48,494 nt of DNA from Saprospiraceae bacterium. GTDB lineage: Bacteria > Bacteroidota > Bacteroidia > Chitinophagales > Saprospiraceae. Positions within the stretch are counted from its first letter, which is position 1. Every line of letters starts with the position of its first letter. The notes beneath the pieces are model-generated. The model was not told where the DNA came from. It ran no database searches and saw nothing but the letters and a program-made list of their open reading frames with translations. Where the stretch lies: positions 1-48,494 of the forward strand of contig JANWVR010000014.1 of NCBI GenBank assembly GCA_025056735.1. Reading direction: 5' to 3'. This document shows positions 8,673 to 15,932 of this stretch, in pieces. The translations under genes were made by a program, and so were the position numbers.

Positions 8673-9719
8673 ATGCGAAACCTCCTCTTACTTCCGCTCC
8701 TTTCGTTCAGCGCATGGCCTGCAGCCTACGCCCAGCAACATGCTGACTGCGCAACGGCCATGCAGATTTGCAAAAAGCAAGTCTACCACATTGACCGCGC
8801 TGGCGGAGAAGGCAACGACGCCACCGAAGCAGCCTTCGTGCCCTGCTTCCTCAACGGCGAAAGCATGGGCCAGGCCGAGGAAAATTCCACCTGGATCGCC
8901 TTTGAAATCGCTAAGGGCGGAACGCTCACTTTCACCATCGTACCCCACCGCGAAGAGGACGACATTGACTTTGTCGTGTATCGCCTACCGGCCAACGGCG
9001 ATTGCCGCGGCAAACAAATTGTCCGCTGCATGGCCGCCGGAGACACCCGCACCGCTAACAGCCCTTGCATGGGCGCCACCGGCCTGCGCGAAGGCGAAAC
9101 CGACACCAGTGAAGACGCCGGCTGCTCCGACGCCGGAGACAACAACTGGCTGGCGCCACTGCGAACCGCAGAGGGCGAAAAATACGTCCTCTTAATCAGC
9201 AACGTAACTACCCGCGGCCCAGGCTTCAGCATTAACTTTGGCGGAACCGCCAAACTACCCTGCGACGACGAACCACCCCAAAAGCCTGCGCGCGACACCG
9301 CCAAAACCAGAACCAAACCCACACCACAGCCCACTGCACCTCCCGTGAGCGATGCCACCCCAGACCCTATTAAAACCATCGGCGGGCGCGACGTGGAGAT
9401 AAAAGAAAACGTCAAGGTCAAAACACGCTCCCTCAAACTCAAAATATGGGACAACCAGATCGAAGACGGCGATATCGTCTCCGTTTACCTCAACGACAAA
9501 AAAGTCATCAGCGACGTTTACCTGACCAATAAGCCTAAGGAATTTGAAATTGAACTCCCTCCCGGGCGCGAACACCTCATCACCGTCTTCGCGGAAGACT
9601 TTGGCAAGGCTGAACCCAACACGGCGCGCGTGGTCATCAGCGACGGGACGAAAGAGTACGTCATAGACTTAGTGGCGGAACGCAAAAAGCAGCAAAGCAT
9701 CAAAATCCTGGTGGACTGA
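8673..9719 (+). CDS. Secreted beta-sandwich protein of unknown function
   Basis: This is a 348-residue exported protein that I do not recognise as a named family. The signal peptide is MRNLLLLPLLSFSAWPAAYA, followed by QQHADCATAMQICKKQVYHI. Residues about 25-195 resemble the jelly-roll N-terminal modules of many Bacteroidota adhesin-like proteins (ENSTWIAFEIAKGGTLTFTI, DIDFVVYRLP, GPGFSINFGG) and hold several cysteines. A Pro/Thr/Lys-rich linker (about 200-235) leads to a second beta domain with LKLKIWDNQIEDGDIVSVYLN and PPGREHLITVFAEDFG. There is no T9SS C-terminal sorting domain and no lipobox, so it may remain periplasmic. It follows the TsaC-like gene by 90 bp on the same strand. The 119-bp gap after it, towards the convergent gene, shows no terminator. 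Confidence 0.8.
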   Translation: MRNLLLLPLLSFSAWPAAYAQQHADCATAMQICKKQVYHIDRAGGEGNDATEAAFVPCFLNGESMGQAEENSTWIAFEIAKGGTLTFTIVPHREEDDIDFVVYRLPANGDCRGKQIVRCMAAGDTRTANSPCMGATGLREGETDTSEDAGCSDAGDNNWLAPLRTAEGEKYVLLISNVTTRGPGFSINFGGTAKLPCDDEPPQKPARDTAKTRTKPTPQPTAPPVSDATPDPIKTIGGRDVEIKENVKVKTRSLKLKIWDNQIEDGDIVSVYLNDKKVISDVYLTNKPKEFEIELPPGREHLITVFAEDFGKAEPNTARVVISDGTKEYVIDLVAERKKQQSIKILVD

Positions 9720-9838
9720 ACACCAGAAGCCATCCGATGCAACTCACAAGTCGTAAAAGCGACCATTACCCGAGACTGCATTCGCCCACCAACGGAAGGA
9801 AAAGACAATCTGCTTTGCCCTCGGGCGCCCTGTGTGTT

Positions 9839-10402
9839 TTAGGCCTCAGCAGCCGTTGCTCGCTCTACCAGGTCGTGGGCCAAGGCTAATGCGCAGGCAT
9901 CTAAGTGTTTCAATTGGGGTATCTCCCAGTCGAGCAGCCAAGGGTATTGCTCAAACGCAGCCTTCAAGATTTGCTTTTTAAGGGCCACCGTATGCGTGTT
10001 GTCTGGCGTTTTTGAAGGCGTTGGCAGTGCCTGGCCCTGGCGAGTCTTTTCAATAAGATTAAAAAAGCGCTCGATTTCGCGGCGTACTTGTTGGCTAAAG
10101 GCCAACACGACGGCATCGGTCTGGCGCTGAAAGGCCGGCAAGTGCTCCGAGCAGTAGTTGCGAATATCAATACTCAGTTCAGCGATGCGCCCCTGGCGGC
10201 TAAAGGCAAAGCGCTCGGCCTCCTTTTCGGCATCTAAGCTGCCATATGTGCCGCGTTCGCTGGCGCGCTTGTCCAACCAGGCGCCGCTCTCGTCATAGCG
10301 TTCATCGCGAAGCCAGGCGTCGGTCTCTTGCTGACGCCTCCACAAGGCAATAACTACCAGAACGAGAATGAGTAAGCCGAAGAGAATACCGATGCTCATC
10401 AT
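9839..10402 (-). CDS. Small single-pass membrane protein, unknown function
   Basis: I do not recognise this family. With the start at MMSIGILFGLL the protein has 187 residues: an N-terminal transmembrane helix (IGILFGLLILVLVVIALW), then a charged, mostly helical soluble part with WLRDERYDESGAWLDKR, a possible coiled-coil region around AFSQQVRREIERFFNLIEK and a hydrophobic-helical C-terminus. The longer frame begins at 10432, but a TAttTTTG promoter box overlaps that codon (10430-10437), so one of the two adjacent ATGs at 10402 or 10399 is preferred. It follows hutU on the same strand across a hairpin-rich gap and probably has its own promoter. Confidence 0.65.
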   Translation of the reverse strand: MMSIGILFGLLILVLVVIALWRRQQETDAWLRDERYDESGAWLDKRASERGTYGSLDAEKEAERFAFSRQGRIAELSIDIRNYCSEHLPAFQRQTDAVVLAFSQQVRREIERFFNLIEKTRQGQALPTPSKTPDNTHTVALKKQILKAAFEQYPWLLDWEIPQLKHLDACALALAHDLVERATAAEA

Positions 10403-10429
10403 GTTTTTTATAATGTCGCCAGGTGCCAG

Positions 10430-10437
10430 CAAAAATA
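10430..10437 (-). promoter_or_regulatory. Bacteroidota-type -7 box upstream of small membrane protein gene
   Basis: The minus strand reads TATTTTTG, a match to TAnnTTTG, 27 bp upstream of the ATG at 10402. It argues against the longer start at 10432. Confidence 0.45.
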
Positions 10438-10460
10438 CCGCTAAATTGCCTACCCCGCAT

Positions 10461-10565
10461 CACCGAATTCCAGTTCGGTGACAATCAACACCTAACCGAA
10501 TTCCCACCCCGTATCACCGAACTCCAGTTCGGCACCGGCCGAACCTCGCCGAGATGGAGTTCGGC
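10461..10565. repeat. Three tandem hairpins sharing CCGAA/TTCGG arms
   Basis: Three inverted repeats stand in a row in the 172-bp gap between hutU and the next minus-strand gene. They are CACCGAA-6 nt-TTCGGTG (10461-10480), CCGAAC-4 nt-GTTCGG (10517-10532) and GCCGAAC-14 nt-GTTCGGC (10538-10565). The first two sit in longer near-direct repeats of about 28 bp beginning CCCCG(C/T)ATCACCGAA, and an extra half-copy ACCGAATTC lies between them. No T-tract follows any arm, so this is more like a REP-type intergenic repeat or a regulator site than a simple terminator. It may still end hutU transcription. Confidence 0.7.
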
Positions 10566-10574
10566 GGTACGGCC

Positions 10575-12638
10575 TTATCGTTCGGCAGCACGTACGGCGC
10601 GCCGCACTAAGTCTTCATGAGCCAGGGCGGGTAGGGTTACGCGCAGGTCTGGGTAGGCGCGCATAGTGCGTTGTAGGGTGCTCAGGGCGTGCGGGTTGCG
10701 CGCCCAGGCGCGGCGGGCGATGCCGTTATTGACGTCCCAGAAGAGCATGGCGCGGAGGCGTCGTTCGGCTTCGGGTGTGCCGTCGAGCACCAATCCGAAG
10801 CCGCCGTTGATGGCATCGCCCCAGCCCACGCCGCCGCCGTTGTGGAGGCTGACCCAGGTGGCGCCGCGGAAAGCGTCGCCGATGACGTTGTGCACGGCCA
10901 TGTCGGCGGTGTAGCGGGAGCCGTCGTAGATGTTGGCCGTTTCGCGATAAGGCGAGTCGGTGCCGCTGACGTCGTGGTGGTCGCGACCCAACACGACAGG
11001 GCCGGCCAGTTCGCCGCGGGCGATGGCGTCGTTGAAGGCCTTCGAGATGCGGATGCGGCCTTCTGCGTCGGCGTATAGGATGCGCGACAGCGAGCCGACC
11101 ACAGGCAGGTTGCGGCAGGCGTTTTTGACCCACAGCAGGTTGTCGCTGATTTGCAGGCGGATTTCTTCGGGTGCTTCGGTCAGCATTTCCTCCAGCACGC
11201 GGGCGGCGATGGCGTCGGTCTTTTGCAGGTCGGCCGGATTGCCGGAGCAGCATACCCAGCGGAAGGGGCCAAAGCCGTAATCGAAGCATAGCGGCCCCAT
11301 GATGTCTTCCACGTAGGAGGGGTATCGGAACGGGCTTTCCTCGGCGCGCTGGGCGGGCGTTTGACGTAGCACGTCGGCGCCTGCAGTGGCGGCTTCTTTC
11401 AGAAAAGCGTTGCCGTAGTCCCAGAAGTACATCCCGCGCTCGGTCATTGCGTTGATGGCGGTCGCGTGTCGGCGCAGCGACGCCTGCACCGCCTGCAGGA
11501 AGCGCTCGCGGTCGGTGGCAAGCAGGGCTTTGGCTTCCTCAAAGGTGTAGCCCACCGGGCAGTAGCCAAGGTCGTGGATGTTGTGGCACGAGGTCTGGTC
11601 AGAGCCCAACTCGACCTGCACGCCATCGCGCACTAAGCGTTCCCACAGATCCACCACATTGCCGTGGTAGATGAGGGCGATGGCCTCGCGGTCGCGGCGG
11701 CATGCTTCTATGCGCTTGAGCAGGGCGCTCAGGTCGGTATAGACGTTTTCGCGCTGGATATAGCCATCGGCGATGCGCTGGTTTACAGCGTCTTTGTCCA
11801 CTTCGGCGATGACGCCCACACAGCCGGCAATGACAGCTGCTTTCGCCTGAGCACCCGACATGCCGCCCAGACCGCTGGTAACGAAGACGCGCCCGCGCAG
11901 GTCGGCATCGCCCAGCCCAAGTCGCCGCCCTGCTCCCAGCAGCGTGATGGTGGTGCCGTGTACAATGCCCTGCGGCCCAATGTACATAAACGAACCAGCC
12001 GTCATCTGGCCGTATTGCGTGACGCCCAGCGCATTGTAGCGGTTCCAGTCCTCCTTTTTGGAAAAATTCGGCACCATCATCCCATTCGTAACGACCACGC
12101 GCGGCGCCTCTGGGTGGCTGGGAAAGAGGCCCAGCGGATGGCCTGAATACAGCACTAAGGTTTGCTCCTCTGTCATTTCCGACAGATAACGCATCGTCAG
12201 CAAGTACTGCGCCCAGTTCTGGAATACCGCACCGTTGCCGCCGTAGGTAATGAGCTCATGCGGATATTTGGCCACCTTAGGGTCTAAGTTGTTCTGGATC
12301 ATGAGCATGATAGCTGCCGCCTGGGCGCATCGGGCCGGGTATTCCGAAATGGGCCGGGCGTACATCGGGTAGTCGGGCCGAAAGCGATACATGTAGATGC
12401 GGCCATAGCGCTCGAGTTCTTCGGCGAACTCAAAGGCCAGCGTTTCATGCCATTCAGGCGGAAAGTAGCGCAGCGCGTTTTGCACCGCCAGTACGCGCTC
12501 TTGGGGCGAAAGAACGCCTGCGATGATGCGCCGTGGCGCGTGAGGAACACTGGGGTCTAACGGTTTTGCCGGCGGCAAAGAGGCTGGAATGCCGGTGCGA
12601 ACGGCGTCTTGAAAGGCGGAAACGAGTGCTGCTGACAT
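10575..12638 (-). CDS. hutU: Urocanate hydratase
   Basis: This NAD-dependent hydratase converts urocanate to 4-imidazolone-5-propanoate, the second step of histidine degradation. The 687-residue product is the long form seen in Bacteroidota, about 130 residues longer than proteobacterial HutU. Recognisable blocks are LITYGGNGAVFQNWAQYLL, TLVLYSGHPLGLFPS, VVTNGMMVPNFS, the nucleotide-binding GLGGMSGAQAKAAVIAGC, DQTSCHNIHDLGYCPVGYTF, YGNAFLKEA, MGPLCFDYGFGPFRW followed by VCCSGNPADL, and LHNGGGVGWGDAINGGFG. The start is placed 20 bp after a TAACTTTG box at 12658-12665. No other hut gene (hutH, hutI, ftcD) is in the window, so it is separated from the rest of the pathway or the others lie elsewhere. 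It is divergent from deoC. Confidence 0.95.
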   Translation of the reverse strand: MSAALVSAFQDAVRTGIPASLPPAKPLDPSVPHAPRRIIAGVLSPQERVLAVQNALRYFPPEWHETLAFEFAEELERYGRIYMYRFRPDYPMYARPISEYPARCAQAAAIMLMIQNNLDPKVAKYPHELITYGGNGAVFQNWAQYLLTMRYLSEMTEEQTLVLYSGHPLGLFPSHPEAPRVVVTNGMMVPNFSKKEDWNRYNALGVTQYGQMTAGSFMYIGPQGIVHGTTITLLGAGRRLGLGDADLRGRVFVTSGLGGMSGAQAKAAVIAGCVGVIAEVDKDAVNQRIADGYIQRENVYTDLSALLKRIEACRRDREAIALIYHGNVVDLWERLVRDGVQVELGSDQTSCHNIHDLGYCPVGYTFEEAKALLATDRERFLQAVQASLRRHATAINAMTERGMYFWDYGNAFLKEAATAGADVLRQTPAQRAEESPFRYPSYVEDIMGPLCFDYGFGPFRWVCCSGNPADLQKTDAIAARVLEEMLTEAPEEIRLQISDNLLWVKNACRNLPVVGSLSRILYADAEGRIRISKAFNDAIARGELAGPVVLGRDHHDVSGTDSPYRETANIYDGSRYTADMAVHNVIGDAFRGATWVSLHNGGGVGWGDAINGGFGLVLDGTPEAERRLRAMLFWDVNNGIARRAWARNPHALSTLQRTMRAYPDLRVTLPALAHEDLVRRAVRAAER

Positions 12639-12657
12639 AAAAAACGGCTTTTTCAGG

Positions 12658-12665
12658 CAAAGTTA
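12658..12665 (-). promoter_or_regulatory. Bacteroidota-type -7 box of hutU
   Basis: The minus strand reads TAACTTTG 20 bp upstream of the hutU ATG. An A/T-rich stretch lies about 25 bp further upstream, but there is no clear -33 TTTG. Confidence 0.5.
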
Positions 12666-12738
12666 AACAGCGAAGCCGCTGTGGATAAAAAATTCGCCGC
12701 CCCACCGCCCACCCGTACACTGAAGCGAGCAAAGCGCT

Positions 12739-12746
12739 TACTTTTG
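12739..12746 (+). promoter_or_regulatory. Bacteroidota-type -7 box of deoC
   Basis: The plus strand reads TACTTTTG 28 bp upstream of the deoC ATG. With the hutU box it makes a divergent promoter pair in the 135-bp gap. Confidence 0.5.
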
Positions 12747-12773
12747 CGCCCACATTTCTTTCTATCTGACTAA

Positions 12774-13430
12774 ATGCCAGAGCTTACCGAAGTAATCGAA
12801 CATACGCTCCTGAAGCCAGACAGCACGCCCGACGACATTCGGCGGCTGTGTGAAGAGGCTACCGAACACGGATTCTTTGGCGTCTGCGTCCCGCCTTATT
12901 ACGTGCGCGATGCCAAGCGCTTTTTAGACAACGACGAAGCCCGTATTCGTGTGAGCACCGTCATCGGTTTTCCCATGGGCTATTCAGCCACTGTGGCTAA
13001 GAGCGAAGAAATCAAACGCGCCTTTGACGATGGCGTGGACGAGGTGGACGCTGTACTCAACATTGCCGCCGTCAAGAGCAAGCAATGGATCCACGTTGAG
13101 CGCGACGTGGACGCCATTGCCACGGCCACCCGCCTGCGCAACGGCATTTCCAAACTCATTTTGGAATGTGCCCTGCTCACGGACGAGGAGATGCAACAGG
13201 TTGTCGAAATTGCTCGCAAAACGGGTATTCACTTCCTCAAAACCGGCACAGGCTTTCTGGGGCACCCGGCCACTGAGGCCATGGTACAACAACTCAAGCA
13301 GCTGGCCAACGGTGAACTGAAAATTAAAGCCGCCGGTGGCATTCGCACGCGGGCTCAGGCCGAAGCCCTCCTGCGCGCCGGCGCTGACCGATTGGGCACA
13401 TCGGCAAGCGTAGAAATAGTGAAAGAATAA
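12774..13430 (+). CDS. deoC: Deoxyribose-phosphate aldolase
   Basis: This class I aldolase splits 2-deoxyribose 5-phosphate into glyceraldehyde 3-phosphate and acetaldehyde in deoxynucleoside catabolism. The 218-residue TIM barrel shows DEVDAVLNIA with the proton-relay aspartate, FLKTGTGFLG with the Schiff-base lysine and IKAAGGIRTRAQAEALL with the second active-site lysine. The N-terminus reads IEHTLLKPDSTPDDI and the C-terminus RLGTSASVEI, both typical. The ATG at 12774 lies just after a TACTTTTG promoter box. The secreted SPOR gene follows 44 bp later on the same strand and may be cotranscribed, with no functional link evident. Confidence 0.95.
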   Translation: MPELTEVIEHTLLKPDSTPDDIRRLCEEATEHGFFGVCVPPYYVRDAKRFLDNDEARIRVSTVIGFPMGYSATVAKSEEIKRAFDDGVDEVDAVLNIAAVKSKQWIHVERDVDAIATATRLRNGISKLILECALLTDEEMQQVVEIARKTGIHFLKTGTGFLGHPATEAMVQQLKQLANGELKIKAAGGIRTRAQAEALLRAGADRLGTSASVEIVKE

Positions 13431-13474
13431 CCCTGCGACCCTCGTTGCTCAACCTTCGCTGAGACGACAAAGCC

Positions 13475-13876
13475 ATGGACATTTTATTGCGCTACGGTCT
13501 GTTGCTCTTTTTGCTGAACGCTGCCTGCGAAGGTCTTGCGCAGCGGGTTGAAATCAACGCCGATCCGGCCATTGAACAGCTCGTGCGCACGTGGACGGCT
13601 CAGAACCGTTCCAATCCGCGCATAGAGGGCTGGCGCGTGCAGATCGCCTCCTCTACCGACCGCCAGCGCATCGAGAGTGCGCGAACGCAGTTCCTCTCGC
13701 TGTACGCCGGCGTGCCCGTGGACTGGGTACACGAACGCCCCTACTACAAACTCCGCGTCGGCGCTTTCCGCACCCGCCAGGAAGCCATGGCCTTCCTCAT
13801 GCGGGTGCGGCACACATACCCCGACGCCTACCCAACGCGGGACCCGAACATCCATCCGAGAGATTTTATCCGATAG
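13475..13876 (+). CDS. Secreted SPOR-domain protein
   Basis: A 133-residue exported protein with a short signal peptide (YGLLLFLLNAACEGLAQ, residues 7-23) and a single C-terminal SPOR domain. The domain reads GWRVQIASSTDRQRIESART, then FLSLYAGVPVDWVHERPYYKLRVGAFRTRQEAMAFLMRVR split over residues 70-110, with the usual beta-alpha-beta pattern and the YKLRVGAF strand. SPOR domains bind glycan strands with denuded stem peptides, so the protein probably sits on peptidoglycan in the periplasm (family knowledge). It follows deoC by 44 bp and its last 11 bases overlap the end of the convergent metal-receptor gene. Confidence 0.85.
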   Translation: MDILLRYGLLLFLLNAACEGLAQRVEINADPAIEQLVRTWTAQNRSNPRIEGWRVQIASSTDRQRIESARTQFLSLYAGVPVDWVHERPYYKLRVGAFRTRQEAMAFLMRVRHTYPDAYPTRDPNIHPRDFIR

Positions 13877-14648
13877 CCGCCCGTAATTGCTGAAAATACG
13901 CCGGCGCCTCCAGCAAACGGCTGCCGTACCAGGAGAACATTTCTCCATCGGCCAGCAGGATTTGGGCTTGAGGGCAGACTTCCTGAAACTCCGCGAAGTG
14001 CTTGTGGGCAAACGGATACGGCTCCGACGACAGCAACAGCACTTCTGGGGCGTACTGAGGCAGGTCGGCTAAAGGCACTTCCGGGTATCGCTGCGCGGAG
14101 GCGAATACGTTCTCAAAGCCCGCTGCCGTAAGCATCGCATGGATGAAAGTATCGCCGCCGGCGACCATCCACGGCTTGCGCCAGATGAAATACGCCGCGC
14201 GAAGCGGCCGCCAGTGCGGCCCTGGGCGAAAGGCCAAAAAGGCCTCCTGGATGCGTTCGATGAGTGCCTGCGCCTCTGCTCCGCGATGCGTCAGGGCGCC
14301 TATTTGCGCGATCATACGCAGCGCATCGGGCAGGCAGCTCACGTCACTGACCCATACGGGGTAGCGTTCGGCCAGCGCCTCCACCTGTTCGCGCACGTTT
14401 TCTTCGCGGTTGGCTAAGATGAGGTCGGGTTGCAGCGCGTGCACGCGGTCTAAGTGAATGGTCTTGGTGCCGCCTACGCGCGTCTTTTGCCGAAACCAGG
14501 TCTCTGGGCGCACGCAGAACTTGGTGATGCCGACCACCTCTTGCTCCAGGCCCAGCGACCAGAGCAGCTCCGTCTGGGAGGGCACCAACGACACGATGCG
14601 CTGTGGCGGGCGCTCAGGCGGGGGAGCGGGCGTGGGAAGGAGTGGCAT
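13866..14648 (-). CDS. Helical-backbone metal/cobalamin receptor-like protein (BtuF-type), no signal peptide
   Basis: The 260-residue protein has the periplasmic-binding-protein-type ABC substrate receptor fold (BtuF/FhuD class). Evidence: RIVSLVPSQTELLWSLGLEQEVVGIT at residues 17-42, VGGTKTIHLDRVHALQPDLILANREEN, a long linking helix, then WMVAGGDTFIHAMLTAAGFENVF and PEVLLLSSEPYPF. Such proteins bind cobalamin, heme or iron chelates for an ABC importer. Unusually, the N-terminus (MPLLPTPAPPPERPPQ) is proline-rich and has no signal peptide or lipobox, so the product as read would stay in the cytoplasm. No permease or ATPase partner is adjacent. The stop overlaps the convergent SPOR gene by 11 bp. 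The fold is confident; ligand and location are open. Confidence 0.8.
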   Translation of the reverse strand: MPLLPTPAPPPERPPQRIVSLVPSQTELLWSLGLEQEVVGITKFCVRPETWFRQKTRVGGTKTIHLDRVHALQPDLILANREENVREQVEALAERYPVWVSDVSCLPDALRMIAQIGALTHRGAEAQALIERIQEAFLAFRPGPHWRPLRAAYFIWRKPWMVAGGDTFIHAMLTAAGFENVFASAQRYPEVPLADLPQYAPEVLLLSSEPYPFAHKHFAEFQEVCPQAQILLADGEMFSWYGSRLLEAPAYFQQLRAAIG

Positions 14649-14679
14649 ATTCTGAGGACAAGCGATAGCGAGAGAAGCG

Positions 14680-14724
14680 GTTTACTGTCATCGGATGACC
14701 TTGCTTCATCCGATGACAGTAAAC
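14680..14724. repeat. Perfect 19-bp inverted repeat with 7-nt loop
   Basis: Arm 14680-14698 (GTTTACTGTCATCGGATGA) and arm 14706-14724 are exact reverse complements, separated by CCTTGCT. The site lies in the 96-bp gap between the Ppx/GppA-like stop and the metal-receptor start, both on minus. It would form a very stable hairpin, but no T-run follows on either strand, so it is not a standard intrinsic terminator. It could be an operator, a small mobile-element relic or an RNA-processing site. Confidence 0.85.
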
Positions 14725-14744
14725 GCCCGAGCATCCAGCGGTTA

Positions 14745-15755
14745 TTACAACTCCAGGAGGAAGCCAATGGTGAAATTCGCGTCCCAGTCGAAGATGAACT
14801 GTCGGCATCCGGTAGCGTCGGCGACGGCCTTATAGATGTTAAGGCCGCCGGCTTGCTTGTCGCCCTGAGCGGTATACTGGTCGGGGGCTTTTAGCACCGT
14901 GTAGCGCTCTTTGCCATTGCGCGTCTGTTTGGCCAGCTCGTAAGGGACGCCCCCGATGATAAAACAGGTACTGCGCAGATGCGAAGGCACACGCGCGGCT
15001 TTTTCCCTGACTTCGCGATAGACGGCGTCGTCGCTGACGCCGGTTTGGCGGTACTTGGCGCCGGGCAGTTCGATGCCTACGATGCGGCTGCCCTCGATCC
15101 AGGAGAGTTTGGTGTTGCCCGAGCCGACATCCACCACGAAAGCACGGCTGGCGTACTCTCTGGGCAGGCAGGAGCGCAAGGCCAGCTGCGCCTCGCGTTC
15201 GGGCGTTACTTCATTGACGACGTAGCCTAACGACTTCAATGCGCGCGAGATTTTCTCTGTGATGGCCACCTTTCGGGCGCCCGAGCTGATGACGAAGTGG
15301 ATGTTTTTGGCCCCTACGCCATAGGCCAGCATGTCGGCGATGTAGTTTTTCAAGCCTTTGCGGATGTCGTCGTCAGTGGCCAGACCTTCATAAACTAAAC
15401 TGGCGCCGTAGTCGGCTTTTTCCAGCTTCCAGTTTTTGCGCTCGTCCATGCGGATGATGAAAGAGTTGAAGCCTGTAGCGCCCAGTTCCACGACACCGCG
15501 GAGCACACCGTTGATGGGTGCAGGGGGCGTGTAGTTAAAAGCGGTCGGGGTGCTGCTTTTGCCCCAGGGTTCCGATTTAGGCGCTGTGGCCGTAGGTGTT
15601 TCGGGGCGGGCGGTTTCGGTAGTTGTCGCAGTGGGTGTGGCCTCGCTGCCGATCATCTGTTTGATCTGAGGCATGAAGTTGCGGACGCCCAGATAGACGC
15701 CGCCGACGATCAGCAGGGTGATAAGCAATCGGGAGAATGCGGTCAGTCGTGCCAT
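14745..15755 (-). CDS. Membrane-anchored Ppx/GppA-like (ASKHA-fold) protein
   Basis: A 336-residue protein with one N-terminal transmembrane helix (LLITLLIVGGVYLGVRNF, about residues 9-26), a Thr/Ala/Pro-rich linker (about 38-75) and a soluble domain resembling exopolyphosphatase/GppA. The first phosphate-binding strand reads GVVELGATGFNSFIIRMD, a LVYEGLATDDDIRKGLKNY segment follows, then FVISSGARKVAI, a TPEREAQLAL segment where the family has GEEEARL, and AFVVDVGSGNTKLSWIEG where the family has DIGGGSTEL. A lysine therefore replaces the glutamate of that last motif, and hydrolase activity is uncertain. The frame extends upstream to 15887, but a TAATTTTG promoter box at 15800-15807 falls inside that extension, so the ATG at 15755 is used. 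Orientation suggests a periplasmic or cytoplasmic domain tethered to the inner membrane. Confidence 0.72.
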   Translation of the reverse strand: MARLTAFSRLLITLLIVGGVYLGVRNFMPQIKQMIGSEATPTATTTETARPETPTATAPKSEPWGKSSTPTAFNYTPPAPINGVLRGVVELGATGFNSFIIRMDERKNWKLEKADYGASLVYEGLATDDDIRKGLKNYIADMLAYGVGAKNIHFVISSGARKVAITEKISRALKSLGYVVNEVTPEREAQLALRSCLPREYASRAFVVDVGSGNTKLSWIEGSRIVGIELPGAKYRQTGVSDDAVYREVREKAARVPSHLRSTCFIIGGVPYELAKQTRNGKERYTVLKAPDQYTAQGDKQAGGLNIYKAVADATGCRQFIFDWDANFTIGFLLEL

Positions 15756-15799
15756 GTGTGTGGTGTGTGTATGAAGGGTTTGCGTTGCCAATGTTGCGG

Positions 15800-15807
15800 C
15801 AAAATTA
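15800..15807 (-). promoter_or_regulatory. Bacteroidota-type -7 box of the Ppx/GppA-like gene
   Basis: The minus strand reads TAATTTTG, 44 bp upstream of the chosen ATG at 15755 and inside the discarded longer frame. Confidence 0.5.
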
Positions 15808-15932
15808 GCGCTCGACGCGGCGATGTGAAGAGCGGAGGGAAATTTATGCTCGACGCTGGGCGTCTCTGGAGAAAGTGCCGGGTGCAAAGCGAGGCGACAG
15901 GCGGGCGCCTACTTTCATAACTGCTCGCTGGC

